A stretch of 64,000 nucleotides of DNA, from contig NZ_LQPT01000101.1 in assembly GCF_002102355.1 (NCBI RefSeq), positions 1 to 64,000 on the forward strand, written 5' to 3'. The notes under the pieces were generated by a model. The model worked only from the letters and a program-made list of their open reading frames with translations, ran no database searches and was not told the DNA's origin. The stretch comes from Mycobacterium sherrisii (GTDB lineage Bacteria > Actinomycetota > Actinomycetes > Mycobacteriales > Mycobacteriaceae). Below are positions 1-8,489 of this stretch, piece after piece; the first letter of the stretch is position 1, and every line of letters begins with the position of its first letter. A program made the position numbers and the translations under genes.

Positions 1-445
1 GTGTACCTGCATTCGGCCGTCGACGGGTTCTCCCGACTGTCCTACACCGAAGCCCTTGACAACGAAAAAGCCGTCACCGCAATCGGATTCATGCACCGCG
101 CCCAGGTATGGTTCGCCGTCCATGGCATCGACCGCATCCAGCGGATCGTCACCGACAACGGCGCCTGCTACCGGGCCAAAGACTTCGCCCACGTGCTCCA
201 CGGCGCACGCCACCAATTCATCACGCCCTACACCCCGCGCCACAACGGCAAAGTCGAGCGCTACAACCGCATCCTGGCCGAAGAGTTCCTCTACGCCAGG
301 ACATGGACCTCAGAAACCCAACGCGCCGAAGCACTCAAAGTCTGGAACATCCACTTCAACTACCATCGACCACACTCTGCCGCCGCAGGCCAGCCACCAG
401 CATCACGACTCGCCACCGGCGTCACCAATGTCATGGCCTCATACA
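1..445 (+). mobile_element. IS481-family insertion element, right end
   Basis: The element appears to end at about base 445. The next bases, A-CTAG-C (446-451), fit the NCTAGN target known for IS481 itself. The transposase frame runs through the element end, so its stop codon TAG would come from target DNA. The last element bases read inward on the minus strand as TGTATGAGGCCATGACAT, which looks like a TGT-starting terminal inverted repeat. The left end is outside the window, so neither the repeat partner nor the target duplication can be checked here. Confidence 0.6.
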
Positions 446-450
446 ACTAG
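1..450 (+). CDS. IS481-family transposase, C-terminal part (5' end outside window)
   Basis: This is the C-terminal half of a DDE transposase of the IS481 family, which moves its element by cut-and-paste or copy chemistry on the terminal repeats. The visible part is the retroviral-integrase-like core. TDNG carries the second catalytic Asp (residue 52 of the visible part), and HNGKVER carries the catalytic Glu (residue 87). The closing [16 protein letters not shown] block is typical of the family. The first catalytic Asp and the helix-turn-helix would lie upstream of base 1, so the GTG at base 1 is probably not the real start. The stop TAG (448-450) overlaps the glyS stop on the other strand, and no element sequence follows it. 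The reading frame is intact as far as it can be seen. Confidence 0.9.
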   Translation: MYLHSAVDGFSRLSYTEALDNEKAVTAIGFMHRAQVWFAVHGIDRIQRIVTDNGACYRAKDFAHVLHGARHQFITPYTPRHNGKVERYNRILAEEFLYARTWTSETQRAEALKVWNIHFNYHRPHSAAAGQPPASRLATGVTNVMASYN

Positions 451-1826
451 CAGCCCTTGAGCCGAACCGCCAGATAGTCGGCGACGGCGTCCATCGACAC
501 CCGCTCCTGGGTCATGGCATCGCGGTCTCGCACCGTGGCGGCGTTGTCCTGCAGGGAGTCGAAGTCGACGGTCACGCAGAACGGCGTTCCCACCTCGTCC
601 TGGCGCCGATACCGGCGCCCGATCGCGCCGGCATCGTCGAACTCGATGTTCCAGGACTTCCGCAATTCGGCGGCCAGGTCGCGGGCCTTGGGGCTCAGAT
701 CGGCGTGCCGGGACAACGGCAACACCGCGGCCTTGACCGGGGCCAGCCGCGGATCCAGGCGCAGCACCGTGCGCTTGTCGACACCGCCCTTGGCGTTCGG
801 CGCTTCGTCCTCGGCGTAGGCGTCGATCAAAAAAGCCATGAACGATCGGGTCAGGCCGGCCGCGGGTTCGATGACGTATGGCGTGTAGCGGGTGTCGCTG
901 GCCTGGTCGTAGAACGACAGATCCGCGCCGGAATGCTTTGCATGCGTTGATAAGTCGAAGTCGGTCCGGTTGGCGACGCCCTCCAGCTCGCCCCAGGGGT
1001 TGCCCTGGAAGCCGAACTTGTACTCGATGTCGACGGTGCGGTCGGAGTAGTGCGACAGCTTGTCTTTCGGGTGCTCGTACAGGCGCAGGTTCGCCGGGTC
1101 GATGCCGAGGTCGACGTACCACTGCTGGCGGGTGTCGATCCAGTACTGGTGCCACTCCTTGGCGGTCGACGGCTCGACGAAGAACTCCATCTCCATCTGC
1201 TCGAATTCGCGGGTCCGGAAGATGAAGTTGCCGGGCGTGATCTCGTTGCGGAAGCTCTTGCCGATCTGGCCGATGCCGAACGGCGGCTTTTTTCGCGAGG
1301 TGGTCACCACGTTGGCGAAGTTGACGAAGATGCCCTGGGCGGTCTCGGGGCGCAGGTAATGCAGGCCCTCCTCGGTCTCGATGGGGCCGAGGTAGGTCTT
1401 GAGCATCATGTTGAATTCGCGCGGCTCGGTCCACCGGCCGGGTTCGCCCGTATCCGGGTCGCGGATGTCGGCGAGCCCGTTGGGGGGCGGATGCCCGTGT
1501 TTGGCCTCGTAGGCCTCGATCAGGTGGTCGGCCCGGTAGCGCTTGTGCGTGATCAGCGACTCGACCAGCGGGTCATGGAACACCTCTACGTGGCCCGATG
1601 CCACCCAGACCTGGCGCGGCAGGATGATCGCCGAGTCGAGTCCGACGACGTCGTCGCGGCCGGTGACCACCGCCCGCCACCACTGCCGTTTGATGTTCTC
1701 CTTGAGCTCCACGCCCAGCGGGCCGTAGTCCCACGCCGAGCGGGTGCCCCCGTAGATCTCTCCGGACGGGAAGACGAATCCACGCCGTTTGGCCAGGTTG
1801 ACGACGGTGTCGATGACGGACGCCAC
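447..1826 (-). CDS. glyS: Glycyl-tRNA synthetase
   Basis: Class II homodimeric glycyl-tRNA synthetase (459 aa), which charges tRNA-Gly in the cytosol. The sequence shows the motif 2 region ([25 protein letters not shown]), motif 3 ([10 protein letters not shown]), the [11 protein letters not shown] segment and the C-terminal anticodon-binding domain ending [12 protein letters not shown]. The open frame continues upstream to 1928, but the GTG at 1826 is preferred. It gives the N terminus [17 protein letters not shown], close to the M. tuberculosis protein as I remember it, and an AAGGGGAG ribosome site lies about 10 bases upstream. The gene is divergent from smtB. Its stop codon is part of the CTAG where the IS481 element sits, and the protein end looks intact. 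Confidence 0.95.
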   Translation of the reverse strand: MASVIDTVVNLAKRRGFVFPSGEIYGGTRSAWDYGPLGVELKENIKRQWWRAVVTGRDDVVGLDSAIILPRQVWVASGHVEVFHDPLVESLITHKRYRADHLIEAYEAKHGHPPPNGLADIRDPDTGEPGRWTEPREFNMMLKTYLGPIETEEGLHYLRPETAQGIFVNFANVVTTSRKKPPFGIGQIGKSFRNEITPGNFIFRTREFEQMEMEFFVEPSTAKEWHQYWIDTRQQWYVDLGIDPANLRLYEHPKDKLSHYSDRTVDIEYKFGFQGNPWGELEGVANRTDFDLSTHAKHSGADLSFYDQASDTRYTPYVIEPAAGLTRSFMAFLIDAYAEDEAPNAKGGVDKRTVLRLDPRLAPVKAAVLPLSRHADLSPKARDLAAELRKSWNIEFDDAGAIGRRYRRQDEVGTPFCVTVDFDSLQDNAATVRDRDAMTQERVSMDAVADYLAVRLKGC

Positions 1827-1942
1827 GCGTGGTCCACTCCCCTTCCGGATGACTGCGACGGATGGGCGGCAACCCCGCCGCCCGTGAGACCTCAGCAATC
1901 GTATCGACCGGGCCGCGGTCTTTGACATGCGTCACCATGCAT

Positions 1943-1969
1943 GTGACAGTGGATGTCGGCCCTTATAGT
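1943..1969 (+). promoter_or_regulatory. Candidate smtB-furB promoter
   Basis: A -35-like GTGACA (1943-1948) and a -10-like TATAGT (1964-1969) are separated by 15 bases in the glyS-smtB divergent gap. An inverted repeat, ACATGC (1925-1930) and GCATGT (1939-1944), overlaps the -35. It could be the autoregulatory SmtB site, but that is only inferred. Confidence 0.3.
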
Positions 1970-2013
1970 GGGCATTCCAACGTTCCGGCACTTCTCGAGG
2001 TGATGGCTTCCCC

Positions 2014-2418
2014 ATGGCGATGTCCTCCTCCACGCCGACGGCCGCCCCCGGCCCGGCTCCCGATCTGGGTTCGCACCGGCCCGGCGGGGCGGGTGAGCAT
2101 TCGCCGTTCGCCGAGTACCCGGTACCGCCGCCGCGGGAGATCCTCGACGCCGCCGGCGAGCTGCTGCGCGCCCTGGCCGCGCCCGTCCGGATCGCCATCG
2201 TGTTGCAGCTGCGCGAGTCGCAGCGCTGTGTGCACGAGCTGGTCGACGCGCTGGGCGTGCCCCAGCCGCTGGTCAGCCAGCACCTGAAGATCCTCAAGGC
2301 GGCGGGTGTGGTCGCCGGCGAACGCTCCGGGCGCGAGGTGCTGTATCGGCTCGCCGACCATCATCTGGCGCACATCGTCGTCGATGCGGTGGCCCACGCC
2401 AGCGAGGACCATCCGTGA
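2014..2418 (+). CDS. smtB: ArsR/SmtB-family zinc-responsive repressor
   Basis: A 134-aa winged-helix ArsR/SmtB repressor, the Rv2358 equivalent. In mycobacteria it releases DNA when zinc binds and so lets furB be transcribed. The disordered Pro/Gly-rich N terminus is followed by the core LLRALAAPVRIAIVLQL, the recognition helix HELVDALGVPQPLVSQHLKIL and the wing GERSGREVLYRLAD. The C-terminal helix DHHLAHIVVDAVAHASEDH is rich in His, Asp and Glu and carries the expected alpha-5 zinc ligands. Its TGA stop overlaps the furB GTG start (GTGA), so the two are translationally coupled. The ATG at 2014 has only a weak ribosome site. Confidence 0.93.
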   Translation: MAMSSSTPTAAPGPAPDLGSHRPGGAGEHSPFAEYPVPPPREILDAAGELLRALAAPVRIAIVLQLRESQRCVHELVDALGVPQPLVSQHLKILKAAGVVAGERSGREVLYRLADHHLAHIVVDAVAHASEDHP

Positions 2419-2807
2419 CGCAGCCCAGCGTCCGCTCCACCCGTCAGCGGGCGGCGATCTCCACGCTGCTGGAAACCCTCGACGATTTCCGGTCGGCCCA
2501 GGAGCTGCACGACGAGCTGCGCCGCCGCGGCGAGAACATCGGGCTCACCACCGTCTACCGGACATTGCAAGCGATGGCGTCGTCGGGCGCCGTGGACACG
2601 CTACGCACCGACACCGGCGAATCGGTGTACCGGCGCTGTTCGGACCACCATCACCATCACCTGGTGTGCCGCCACTGCGGATCGGCCATCGAAGTGGGCG
2701 ACCGCGAGGTCGAAAAGTGGGCCGCGCAGGTGGCCGTCAAGCACGGCTACTCCGACGTCAGCCACACCATCGAAATCTTCGGCACCTGCCCGAACTGCGG
2801 CTGCTGA
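2415..2807 (+). CDS. furB: Zinc uptake regulator Zur (FurB)
   Basis: A 130-aa Fur-superfamily protein, the Rv2359 equivalent. It represses zinc-uptake and zinc-sparing genes when zinc is bound. The N-terminal winged helix is seen in RSTRQRAAISTLLETLDDFRSAQELHDELRRRG and GLTTVYRTLQAMASSG. The dimerisation half holds the His-rich run SDHHHHHLVCRHC. Two CxxC pairs (CRHC and the terminal CPNC) form the structural zinc site. It starts with GTG in a four-base overlap with smtB and ends 104 bases before a converging minus-strand gene, with a large palindrome between them. Confidence 0.95.
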   Translation: MTQPSVRSTRQRAAISTLLETLDDFRSAQELHDELRRRGENIGLTTVYRTLQAMASSGAVDTLRTDTGESVYRRCSDHHHHHLVCRHCGSAIEVGDREVEKWAAQVAVKHGYSDVSHTIEIFGTCPNCGC

Positions 2808-2836
2808 CAGCTCGGGCCTACAGCGTCGGCCGTCGG

Positions 2837-2894
2837 CCGAGCGTGAAGTTAGCTTCACGGTCGCGGTCCAACGTGAAGCTAACTTCACGCTCGG
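2837..2894. repeat. Long nested palindrome between furB and the converging gene
   Basis: Two perfect 23-base inverted arms (2837-2859 and 2872-2894) surround a 12-base loop. Each arm contains a smaller near-palindrome: GTGAAGTTAGCTTCAC on the left and GTGAAGCTAACTTCAC on the right. It lies in the convergent gap, so a bidirectional terminator is likely. The nested structure also resembles a small dispersed intergenic repeat. There is no T tract. Confidence 0.75.
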
Positions 2895-2910
2895 CGATGG
2901 ATGGGGCGGG

Positions 2911-3339
2911 TCAGGCCTGCAGCGTCCGCCGCATCTCGGCACCCGTGTCGAGGACCAGCAGGATCAACGTGCGCAGGGCGTCGTCGGCCAGCGCCGCGCC
3001 CGGGAAATTGTAGCGCAGCATCACGTCGGCGGTCTTGGCCGCACCCTTGCCCGAATTGCGTTGGGCGGCTTGGTCGCTGACCTTCTCGACCAGGGTGACG
3101 TTGCCGAAATTGCTGTCGTGTGCCTGCTTGGCGACCCGCTCGCTGAGCCTTTTGGTCAGGGGCAGATCCCACACCACCACCTGGGTCAGCGACACCAGAT
3201 CCAATCCCTCGGCGATGTTCACCACCTGCAACGACGCCAAGGTGCCGTCGTGGTGCACCGTCAGCCCGCCGTCGGGTTCCTCCTCGACGTGCAGTACGTC
3301 GCGCAGAATCTCACCCAGGCGTTGCTGCAGGGATGGCAT
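2911..3339 (-). CDS. Conserved mycobacterial protein, Rv2360c-like
   Basis: A 142-aa soluble protein of unknown function, matching Rv2360c in length and position. It starts [24 protein letters not shown] and ends DDALRTLILLVLDTGAEMRRTLQA. The mix of short strands and helices resembles a small alpha/beta chaperone-like fold, but I do not recognise a named family. There is no signal peptide and no membrane segment. The ATG start shares one base with the uppS stop (TGATG), so it is the last gene of recO-uppS-this operon. The frame stays open far upstream, but that part is antisense-like shadow over uppS. Confidence 0.8.
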   Translation of the reverse strand: MPSLQQRLGEILRDVLHVEEEPDGGLTVHHDGTLASLQVVNIAEGLDLVSLTQVVVWDLPLTKRLSERVAKQAHDSNFGNVTLVEKVSDQAAQRNSGKGAAKTADVMLRYNFPGAALADDALRTLILLVLDTGAEMRRTLQA

Positions 3340-4232
3340 CAGGCGCTCCCGAACCGTCGATTGCGGTCCGCATATTCCTCGCACGCCGCCCACAAGTCGC
3401 GCCGGTCGTAGTCGGGCCACAGCTTGTCTTGAAAGATGTACTCGGCGTAAGCGGCTTGCCACAACATGAAATTGCTGGACCGCTGCTCCCCCGAGGTCCG
3501 CAAAAACAAGTCCACATCCGGAATGTCGGGGCGATGCAGGTGCTGAGCCACCGTCGACTCGGTAACCCGCTCCGGGTTCAACCGCCCCGCCGCGGCGAGG
3601 CGCGCGATTGCCCTTGCGGATTCCGCGATTTCGGCGCGGCCGCCGTAGTTGACGCAGTAATTCACGGTGATGACGTCGTTGTCCTTGGTCATCTCCTCGG
3701 CGATCGCCAATTCGTTGATCACGCTGCGCCACAACCGCGGCCGAGAACCCACCCACCGGATCTTCACCCCGATCGCGTTGAGATTCACTCGGCGCATCCG
3801 CACCACGTCGCGGTTGAAACCCATCAGGAACCGGACCTCGTCGGGGGAACGCTTCCAGTTCTCGGTGGAAAAGGCGTACAGGCTGAGCCACTTGATGCCG
3901 ATTTCGATTGCGCCGCAAACGATATCGATGACCACGGCCTCGCCCGCCCGGTGGCCGTCGGTACGGGTGAGGCCCTGCTGGGTGGCCCAACGGCCGTTGC
4001 CGTCCATCACGATGGCCACATGGTTGGGCAATCGATCGGCCGGAATTCGAGGCGGGGCCGCCTTCGAAGTGTGCTGCGGTGGCCGCCTGGGGCCGCCGTC
4101 GGGTGACGGCGGCAGCTCGGGGAACACCACCGGCCAGCTCGACCTGTCGGGAAACGTCGGATAGTCGTCGGGCGCGGGAGGTAGTTGCGGGAAGTCGCTG
4201 GACTTCGGGGTGCGCTCGTGGTTCCTAGCCAC
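3339..4232 (-). CDS. uppS: Decaprenyl diphosphate synthase (long-chain Z-isoprenyl synthase)
   Basis: A cis-prenyltransferase of 297 aa, the Rv2361c equivalent. It extends a short prenyl diphosphate with isopentenyl diphosphate to decaprenyl diphosphate, the lipid carrier for peptidoglycan, arabinogalactan and LAM. The catalytic [13 protein letters not shown] motif (Asp near residue 77), [19 protein letters not shown] and [19 protein letters not shown] are all present. A Pro-rich N-terminal extension (about 65 residues) precedes the domain, as in other mycobacteria. I chose the GTG at 4232 ([11 protein letters not shown]) over the in-frame ATG at 4241 because it matches the family N terminus I remember. 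It overlaps the recO stop by eight bases. Confidence 0.93.
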   Translation of the reverse strand: MARNHERTPKSSDFPQLPPAPDDYPTFPDRSSWPVVFPELPPSPDGGPRRPPQHTSKAAPPRIPADRLPNHVAIVMDGNGRWATQQGLTRTDGHRAGEAVVIDIVCGAIEIGIKWLSLYAFSTENWKRSPDEVRFLMGFNRDVVRMRRVNLNAIGVKIRWVGSRPRLWRSVINELAIAEEMTKDNDVITVNYCVNYGGRAEIAESARAIARLAAAGRLNPERVTESTVAQHLHRPDIPDVDLFLRTSGEQRSSNFMLWQAAYAEYIFQDKLWPDYDRRDLWAACEEYADRNRRFGSA

Positions 4233-5022
4233 AGGCCTCATCCTGCCCGATCAGCGCAGCGCGCCGATCGGCAATGGTGCGGTCGACCCGATAACTGCGC
4301 TCCACCAGCGGCAGCGTCTTGAGCTGACGTTCCAGATGCCATTGCAGGTGGGCGGCCACCAACCCGCTGACGTGACTGCGGTGCGACTGCGGCGTCGCCT
4401 CGGCGGCCTCCCAGTCGCCGTCGTGCAGCGCGGACATCAGTTCCAGCACGCCCAGCGGCGGGGTCGTCGAGCCCGCCGGGCGGCAGTGCGGGCAGACGCT
4501 GCCGCCGGCGGCGATGTGAAACGCCCGATGCGGGCCGGGTGTGGCGCAGCGGGCGCATTCGGTCAGCGCGGGCGCCCAGCCGGCGATGCCCATGGCGCGC
4601 AATAGGTAGGCGTCCAGGAGCAGGTCGCGGGGTCGGCGTCCGTCGGCCACCGCCCGCAGCGCACTCACCGTGAGCCGGTGCAGCGCCGGGGCCGGCGCCT
4701 GCTCCTCACCGGCGAGGCGTTCGGCGGTTTCCAGCATCGCGCATCCGCAGGTGTACCGGCCGTAGTCGCTGACGATGTCGGTGGCGAACGCGTCGATCGC
4801 CACGACCTGGGTGACGATGTCGAGATTGCGGCCCGGATGCAGCTGCACATCGATGTGCGCGAACGGCTCCAGCCGCGCGCCGAATTTGCTGCGGGTGCGA
4901 CGCACGCCCTTGGCCACCGCACGGACCAGACCATGGTCGCGGGTCAGCAGGGTCACGATCCGGTCGGCCTCGCCGAGCTTGTGCTGGCGCAGCACTACCG
5001 CTCGGTCTCGATACAGCCGCAT
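4225..5022 (-). CDS. recO: DNA repair protein RecO
   Basis: RecO (265 aa, Rv2362c equivalent) helps load RecA on SSB-coated single-stranded DNA and anneals strands in RecF-pathway repair. The N-terminal OB fold is visible in [42 protein letters not shown]. The middle is helical. A zinc-finger-like cluster is formed by C156, C159 (CARC) and C177, C180 (CPHC). The length is normal for actinobacterial RecO. It is the first gene of a minus-strand operon with uppS, and is divergent from amiA2 with a 62-base gap that must hold both promoters. Confidence 0.95.
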   Translation of the reverse strand: MRLYRDRAVVLRQHKLGEADRIVTLLTRDHGLVRAVAKGVRRTRSKFGARLEPFAHIDVQLHPGRNLDIVTQVVAIDAFATDIVSDYGRYTCGCAMLETAERLAGEEQAPAPALHRLTVSALRAVADGRRPRDLLLDAYLLRAMGIAGWAPALTECARCATPGPHRAFHIAAGGSVCPHCRPAGSTTPPLGVLELMSALHDGDWEAAEATPQSHRSHVSGLVAAHLQWHLERQLKTLPLVERSYRVDRTIADRRAALIGQDEACG

Positions 5023-5084
5023 CTCAATAGTTTTGCACCCCGCCGCGACATCGCGGGTACCCGCGCCGGATAGTCTCGTACCCC

Positions 5085-6572
5085 GTGATTGGCGCTCCTG
5101 GACCCGCTGCCGGGTCCCCGTCCGGGTCCGCTCACGGATCCCGCGGCAGGCGCCTGCCCACCCTCACCGACCTGCTCTACCAGCTGGCCAGCCGGTCGGT
5201 GACGTCGGACACCCTGGTGCGGCGTTCGCTGCACGCGATCGAGGTCAGCCAGTCCACGCTCAACGCGTTTCGGGTGGTCCTCACCGAGTCGGCGCTGGCC
5301 GACGCGGCCGAGGCCGACCGGCGCCGGGCCGCCGGGGACACGGCGCCGTTGCTGGGTGTGCCGATCGCGGTCAAGGACGACGTCGACATTGTCGGGGTGC
5401 CGACCGCGTTCGGCACCGACGGCTACGTCCCGCCGGCCACCCAGGACGCCGAGGTGGTTCGCCGGCTCAAAGCCGCCGGGGCGGTGATCGTCGGCAAAAC
5501 GAATACCTGCGAACTCGGTCAGTGGCCGTTCACCAGCGGCCCGGGGTTCGGGCACACCCGCAACCCCTGGTCGCGGCGGCACACCCCCGGCGGGTCGTCC
5601 GGCGGCAGCGCGGCCGCGGTGGCCGCCGGGCTGGTCACCGCGGCGATCGGCTCCGACGGGGCCGGCAGCATCCGCATCCCTGCGGCATGGACACACCTGG
5701 TCGGCATCAAGCCGCAGCGCGGCCGCATCTCCACCTGGCCGCTGCCGGAATCGTTCAACGGCATCACCGTCAACGGGGTGCTGGCCCGGACGGTGGCCGA
5801 CGCGGCGCTGGTGCTCGACGCGGCGTCCGGCAACGTCGAGGGCGACCGCCATCGTCCGCCGCCGATCAAGGCGTCCGACTATGTGAGTATCGCGCCCGGG
5901 CCGCTCAACATCGCCCTGTCGACCCGCTTCCCGTACACCTTCTTTCGGGCCAGACTGCACCCGGAAATCCTGGCCGCGACCCGCGCTGTCGGCAATCAGT
6001 TGCAGCTGCTCGGGCACACCGTCGTCAGCGGCAACCCGGACTACGGCGTGCGACTGGCGTGGGACTTTCTTGCCAGATCGACTGCGGGACTGAGGGAATG
6101 GGAGGAGCGTCTGGGCGACGGCGTGGTGCTGGACCCCCGCACCCTGTCCAATTTGCGGCTGGGCCACGTGCTCGGGCAGGCGGTGCTGCGCAACGCCCGG
6201 CGACACGAGCCGGCACTGCAGCGTCGGGTGGGATCGATCTTCGACATCGTCGACGTGGTGGTGGCACCGACCACCGCGCAGCCACCACCGCTGGCGCGGT
6301 CGTTCGACCGGCTCAGCGGCCTGGGCACCGACCGCGTCATGATCAAGGCCTGCCCGGTGACCTGGCCGTGGAACGTTCTGGGCTGGCCCTCGATCAATGT
6401 CCCGGCCGGGTTCACCACCGACGGCCTGCCGATCGGCGTGCAGCTGATGGGACCGGCGAACAGCGAACCCATGCTGATCTCGCTGGCCGCCGAGTTGGAG
6501 GCCGTCTGCGGCTGGGCGAGCAAACAGCCCCAGGTTTGGTGGGAGCCGGAGCTCGGCTCGCCGCGCAGCTGA
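5085..6572 (+). CDS. amiA2: Amidase-signature family amidase
   Basis: A 495-aa amidase-signature enzyme, the AmiA2 (Rv2363) equivalent, which hydrolyses carboxylic amides; the natural substrate is unknown. The Ser-cisSer-Lys triad can be read: K97 in GVPIAVKDDVD, S171 in the Gly/Ser-rich TPGGSSGGSAAA segment, and S195 in DGAGSIRIPA. The spacing of 24 residues between the two Ser fits the family. There is no signal peptide; the first 25 residues are Gly/Ser/Pro-rich and probably disordered. GTG start at 5085, divergent from recO. The downstream neighbour points towards it on the minus strand with only 21 bases between stops. Confidence 0.9.
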   Translation: MIGAPGPAAGSPSGSAHGSRGRRLPTLTDLLYQLASRSVTSDTLVRRSLHAIEVSQSTLNAFRVVLTESALADAAEADRRRAAGDTAPLLGVPIAVKDDVDIVGVPTAFGTDGYVPPATQDAEVVRRLKAAGAVIVGKTNTCELGQWPFTSGPGFGHTRNPWSRRHTPGGSSGGSAAAVAAGLVTAAIGSDGAGSIRIPAAWTHLVGIKPQRGRISTWPLPESFNGITVNGVLARTVADAALVLDAASGNVEGDRHRPPPIKASDYVSIAPGPLNIALSTRFPYTFFRARLHPEILAATRAVGNQLQLLGHTVVSGNPDYGVRLAWDFLARSTAGLREWEERLGDGVVLDPRTLSNLRLGHVLGQAVLRNARRHEPALQRRVGSIFDIVDVVVAPTTAQPPPLARSFDRLSGLGTDRVMIKACPVTWPWNVLGWPSINVPAGFTTDGLPIGVQLMGPANSEPMLISLAAELEAVCGWASKQPQVWWEPELGSPRS

Positions 6573-6593
6573 TAAGGCGCCGAGCGATGCCGT

Positions 6594-7379
6594 CTAGCGA
6601 TGGATCGGGATCGAAATAACCCGATTCAGAACGGCTTTCACGCTGTCCGGCAGGACACGGGTCGCGACTCCCAGCACCTGGGACAGCACCGTACCGCCCT
6701 GCACCTTCGCGTCGCCGCGCAGCATCGCGTCGAAGCCCTGACGGGCCACCAGGGCCGGGTCGTCCTTGGGCATCTTGCCTGCCACCGAGTCGTCCATCCC
6801 GGCACGATGGAAGAAGTTGGTGTCGGTGACGCCCGGCATCAGCGCGGTGACGGTGATCGGGGTGTCACGCAGTTCGTCGTGCAGGGCCTGCGCGAACGAC
6901 TGGATGAACGACTTGGAGGCGTTGTAGACCGGTTGATACGAGCCGGGCATCATCGCCGCGACCGATGAGGTGAGCAGCAATTTGCCCCGGCTGCGGTTCG
7001 CCATGTCGCGCAGCACCAGCTTGGCCAGATGCACGGTGGACCGGACGTTGAGGTCGATGATGCTCAGGTCGTCCTCGAGCTCACTTTTGAGAAACATCTC
7101 GCCTCGCCCGATGCCCGCGTTGAGCGCGGCGGCGGCCAACTCACGACCTCCGTCGGTCGCGCTTCGATAGAGGTGCTCGACCCCGCCGGCGGTACGCAGA
7201 TCGACCTGCACCGCCTGCACGACCGAATCCCATTCGGACAGCCTGCCGGGAACGTCGTGGATGCCGTCATCGTCGGCCGCCACGATCACGTCGTAGCCGT
7301 TCTGGGCGAATTGCTTCGCCAGTTCGAAGCCGATCCCGCTGGACGCACCGGTGACCAGGGCCAGTTTTGCTTGCGCCAT
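6594..7379 (-). CDS. Short-chain dehydrogenase/reductase
   Basis: A classical SDR of 261 aa that should oxidise or reduce an alcohol/ketone with NAD(P). The Rossmann motif GASSGIG is at 11-17. The NNAG motif is altered to LNAG (87-89). The catalytic Ser is at 138/139 and the YNASK pair is Y152 and K156. After the N-terminal fold the sequence reads VIVAADDDGI, so the cofactor loop has Asp residues rather than Arg, which favours NAD(H). The substrate cannot be told. It is divergent from the manganese catalase gene with 161 bases between starts, and lies in an island absent, as far as I remember, from the same place in M. tuberculosis. Confidence 0.85.
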   Translation of the reverse strand: MAQAKLALVTGASSGIGFELAKQFAQNGYDVIVAADDDGIHDVPGRLSEWDSVVQAVQVDLRTAGGVEHLYRSATDGGRELAAAALNAGIGRGEMFLKSELEDDLSIIDLNVRSTVHLAKLVLRDMANRSRGKLLLTSSVAAMMPGSYQPVYNASKSFIQSFAQALHDELRDTPITVTALMPGVTDTNFFHRAGMDDSVAGKMPKDDPALVARQGFDAMLRGDAKVQGGTVLSQVLGVATRVLPDSVKAVLNRVISIPIHR

Positions 7380-7540
7380 TTCCGGTGGCTACCCGTCGTC
7401 GGCGCACGCAAACCCCGTCGCCGATGGCCGACGCGCCCGCGATCGGCAACCGAGCAACTGGCTGGCGCACCGTTTGGTCCCGCATCCGCCGGGTACACCG
7501 CTGGACGCCCCAACATGCCTACAGCCCCAGGGAGGCGCCA

Positions 7541-8437
7541 ATGTTCATGCACAACAAAGATCTTCAGTTCGAGGTGCGGGTGACCGAGCCCGACCCCCAG
7601 TTCGCGACGCTCCTGATGGAACAGTTTGGCGGCGCAAACGGCGAACTGACTGCCGCGATGCAGTACTTCACCCAGGCCTTCGTGCTGCGCCAGAAGAATC
7701 CCAAGATGTACGACCTGTTCATGGACATCGCGACCGAAGAGCTCAGCCACCTCGAGATGGTCGGCTCGATGATCACGATGTTGCTCGATGGGCTCAACGA
7801 CGACCTGCACATCGCCAACCAGCGATGTGACTGGATGCCGTTGGTTTCCAAGGGGGATGGCCGCGACCAGCTGATGCACTCGGTGTCGGTCAACCCGCTG
7901 CTTCTGGTCCTCAGCGGCGGCGGGCCGGACGTCAAGGATTCCGGTGGCAACAACTGGACCGGCGCGTTCATCGACGCCAACGGTGACCCGACCGTCGACT
8001 TGCGCAGCAACATCGCCGCGGAGTCGCGGGCGAAAATCGTGTACGAGTACCTCAAGCAGTTCACCGACGACCCGGGCGTGCAGGACACCCTGACGTTCTT
8101 GATGACGCGTGAGGTCGCGCACTACCAGCAGTTCACCGCGGCGCTCAACGAGCTCCCGGTGAACTTCCCACCGGGACAGCTGCCGGGCGACGATCGCTTC
8201 CAGAACAAGGCGTTCAACATGTCCAACGGCGGCGGGGAATCGATCCGCGGACCGTGGAACAAGGGCCAGGGCCCCTGGCCGGAGGGCGTCGAATGGGACT
8301 ACGTCGAAAAGCCCGAGCAGCAGTGGCTGGGAACCGACGCACGTAAGAACGAGGGAGCCGTACGAGTTCCGGATGGCTCACCGGAAGTACAGGGCGAAAA
8401 GCCGTTCACGCACGAACAGCACACCCCGACAAGCTAG
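7541..8437 (+). CDS. Manganese (non-haem) catalase
   Basis: A 298-aa dimanganese catalase that splits hydrogen peroxide in the cytosol without haem. Ligands deduced by spacing are E35 (NGELTAAMQY), E67 and H70 (ATEELSHLEM), E161 (AAESRAKIVYEYL) and H194 (TREVAHYQQF). The 33-residue step from E161 to H194 matches the family. The C-terminal tail is Gly/Pro-rich as usual. ATG 7541 has a good GGGAGG site at about 7530-7535, while the open frame further upstream is not supported. A strong hairpin follows the stop and separates it from the converging hemerythrin gene. Confidence 0.92.
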   Translation: MFMHNKDLQFEVRVTEPDPQFATLLMEQFGGANGELTAAMQYFTQAFVLRQKNPKMYDLFMDIATEELSHLEMVGSMITMLLDGLNDDLHIANQRCDWMPLVSKGDGRDQLMHSVSVNPLLLVLSGGGPDVKDSGGNNWTGAFIDANGDPTVDLRSNIAAESRAKIVYEYLKQFTDDPGVQDTLTFLMTREVAHYQQFTAALNELPVNFPPGQLPGDDRFQNKAFNMSNGGGESIRGPWNKGQGPWPEGVEWDYVEKPEQQWLGTDARKNEGAVRVPDGSPEVQGEKPFTHEQHTPTS

Positions 8438-8446
8438 TTCGAAAAG

Positions 8447-8482
8447 AAAAGGCCGGGCGTCGAAGACGACGCCCGGCCTTTT
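8447..8482. terminator. Bidirectional intrinsic terminator
   Basis: A perfect 16-bp stem (AAAAGGCCGGGCGTCG, loop AAGA, then its complement ending TTTT) lies between the converging manganese catalase and hemerythrin genes. The A and T runs at the two ends let it work in both directions. Confidence 0.92.
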
Positions 8483-8489
8483 CGATCGT

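Noticed and set aside
1827-1928. N-terminal extension of glyS
   Set aside because: Arg-rich sequence not matching GlyS; the ribosome site fits the GTG at 1826.
4775-6619. A 614-codon frame overlapping recO and amiA2
   Set aside because: Out-of-frame Arg-rich translation of amiA2, which has a complete amidase triad in its own frame.
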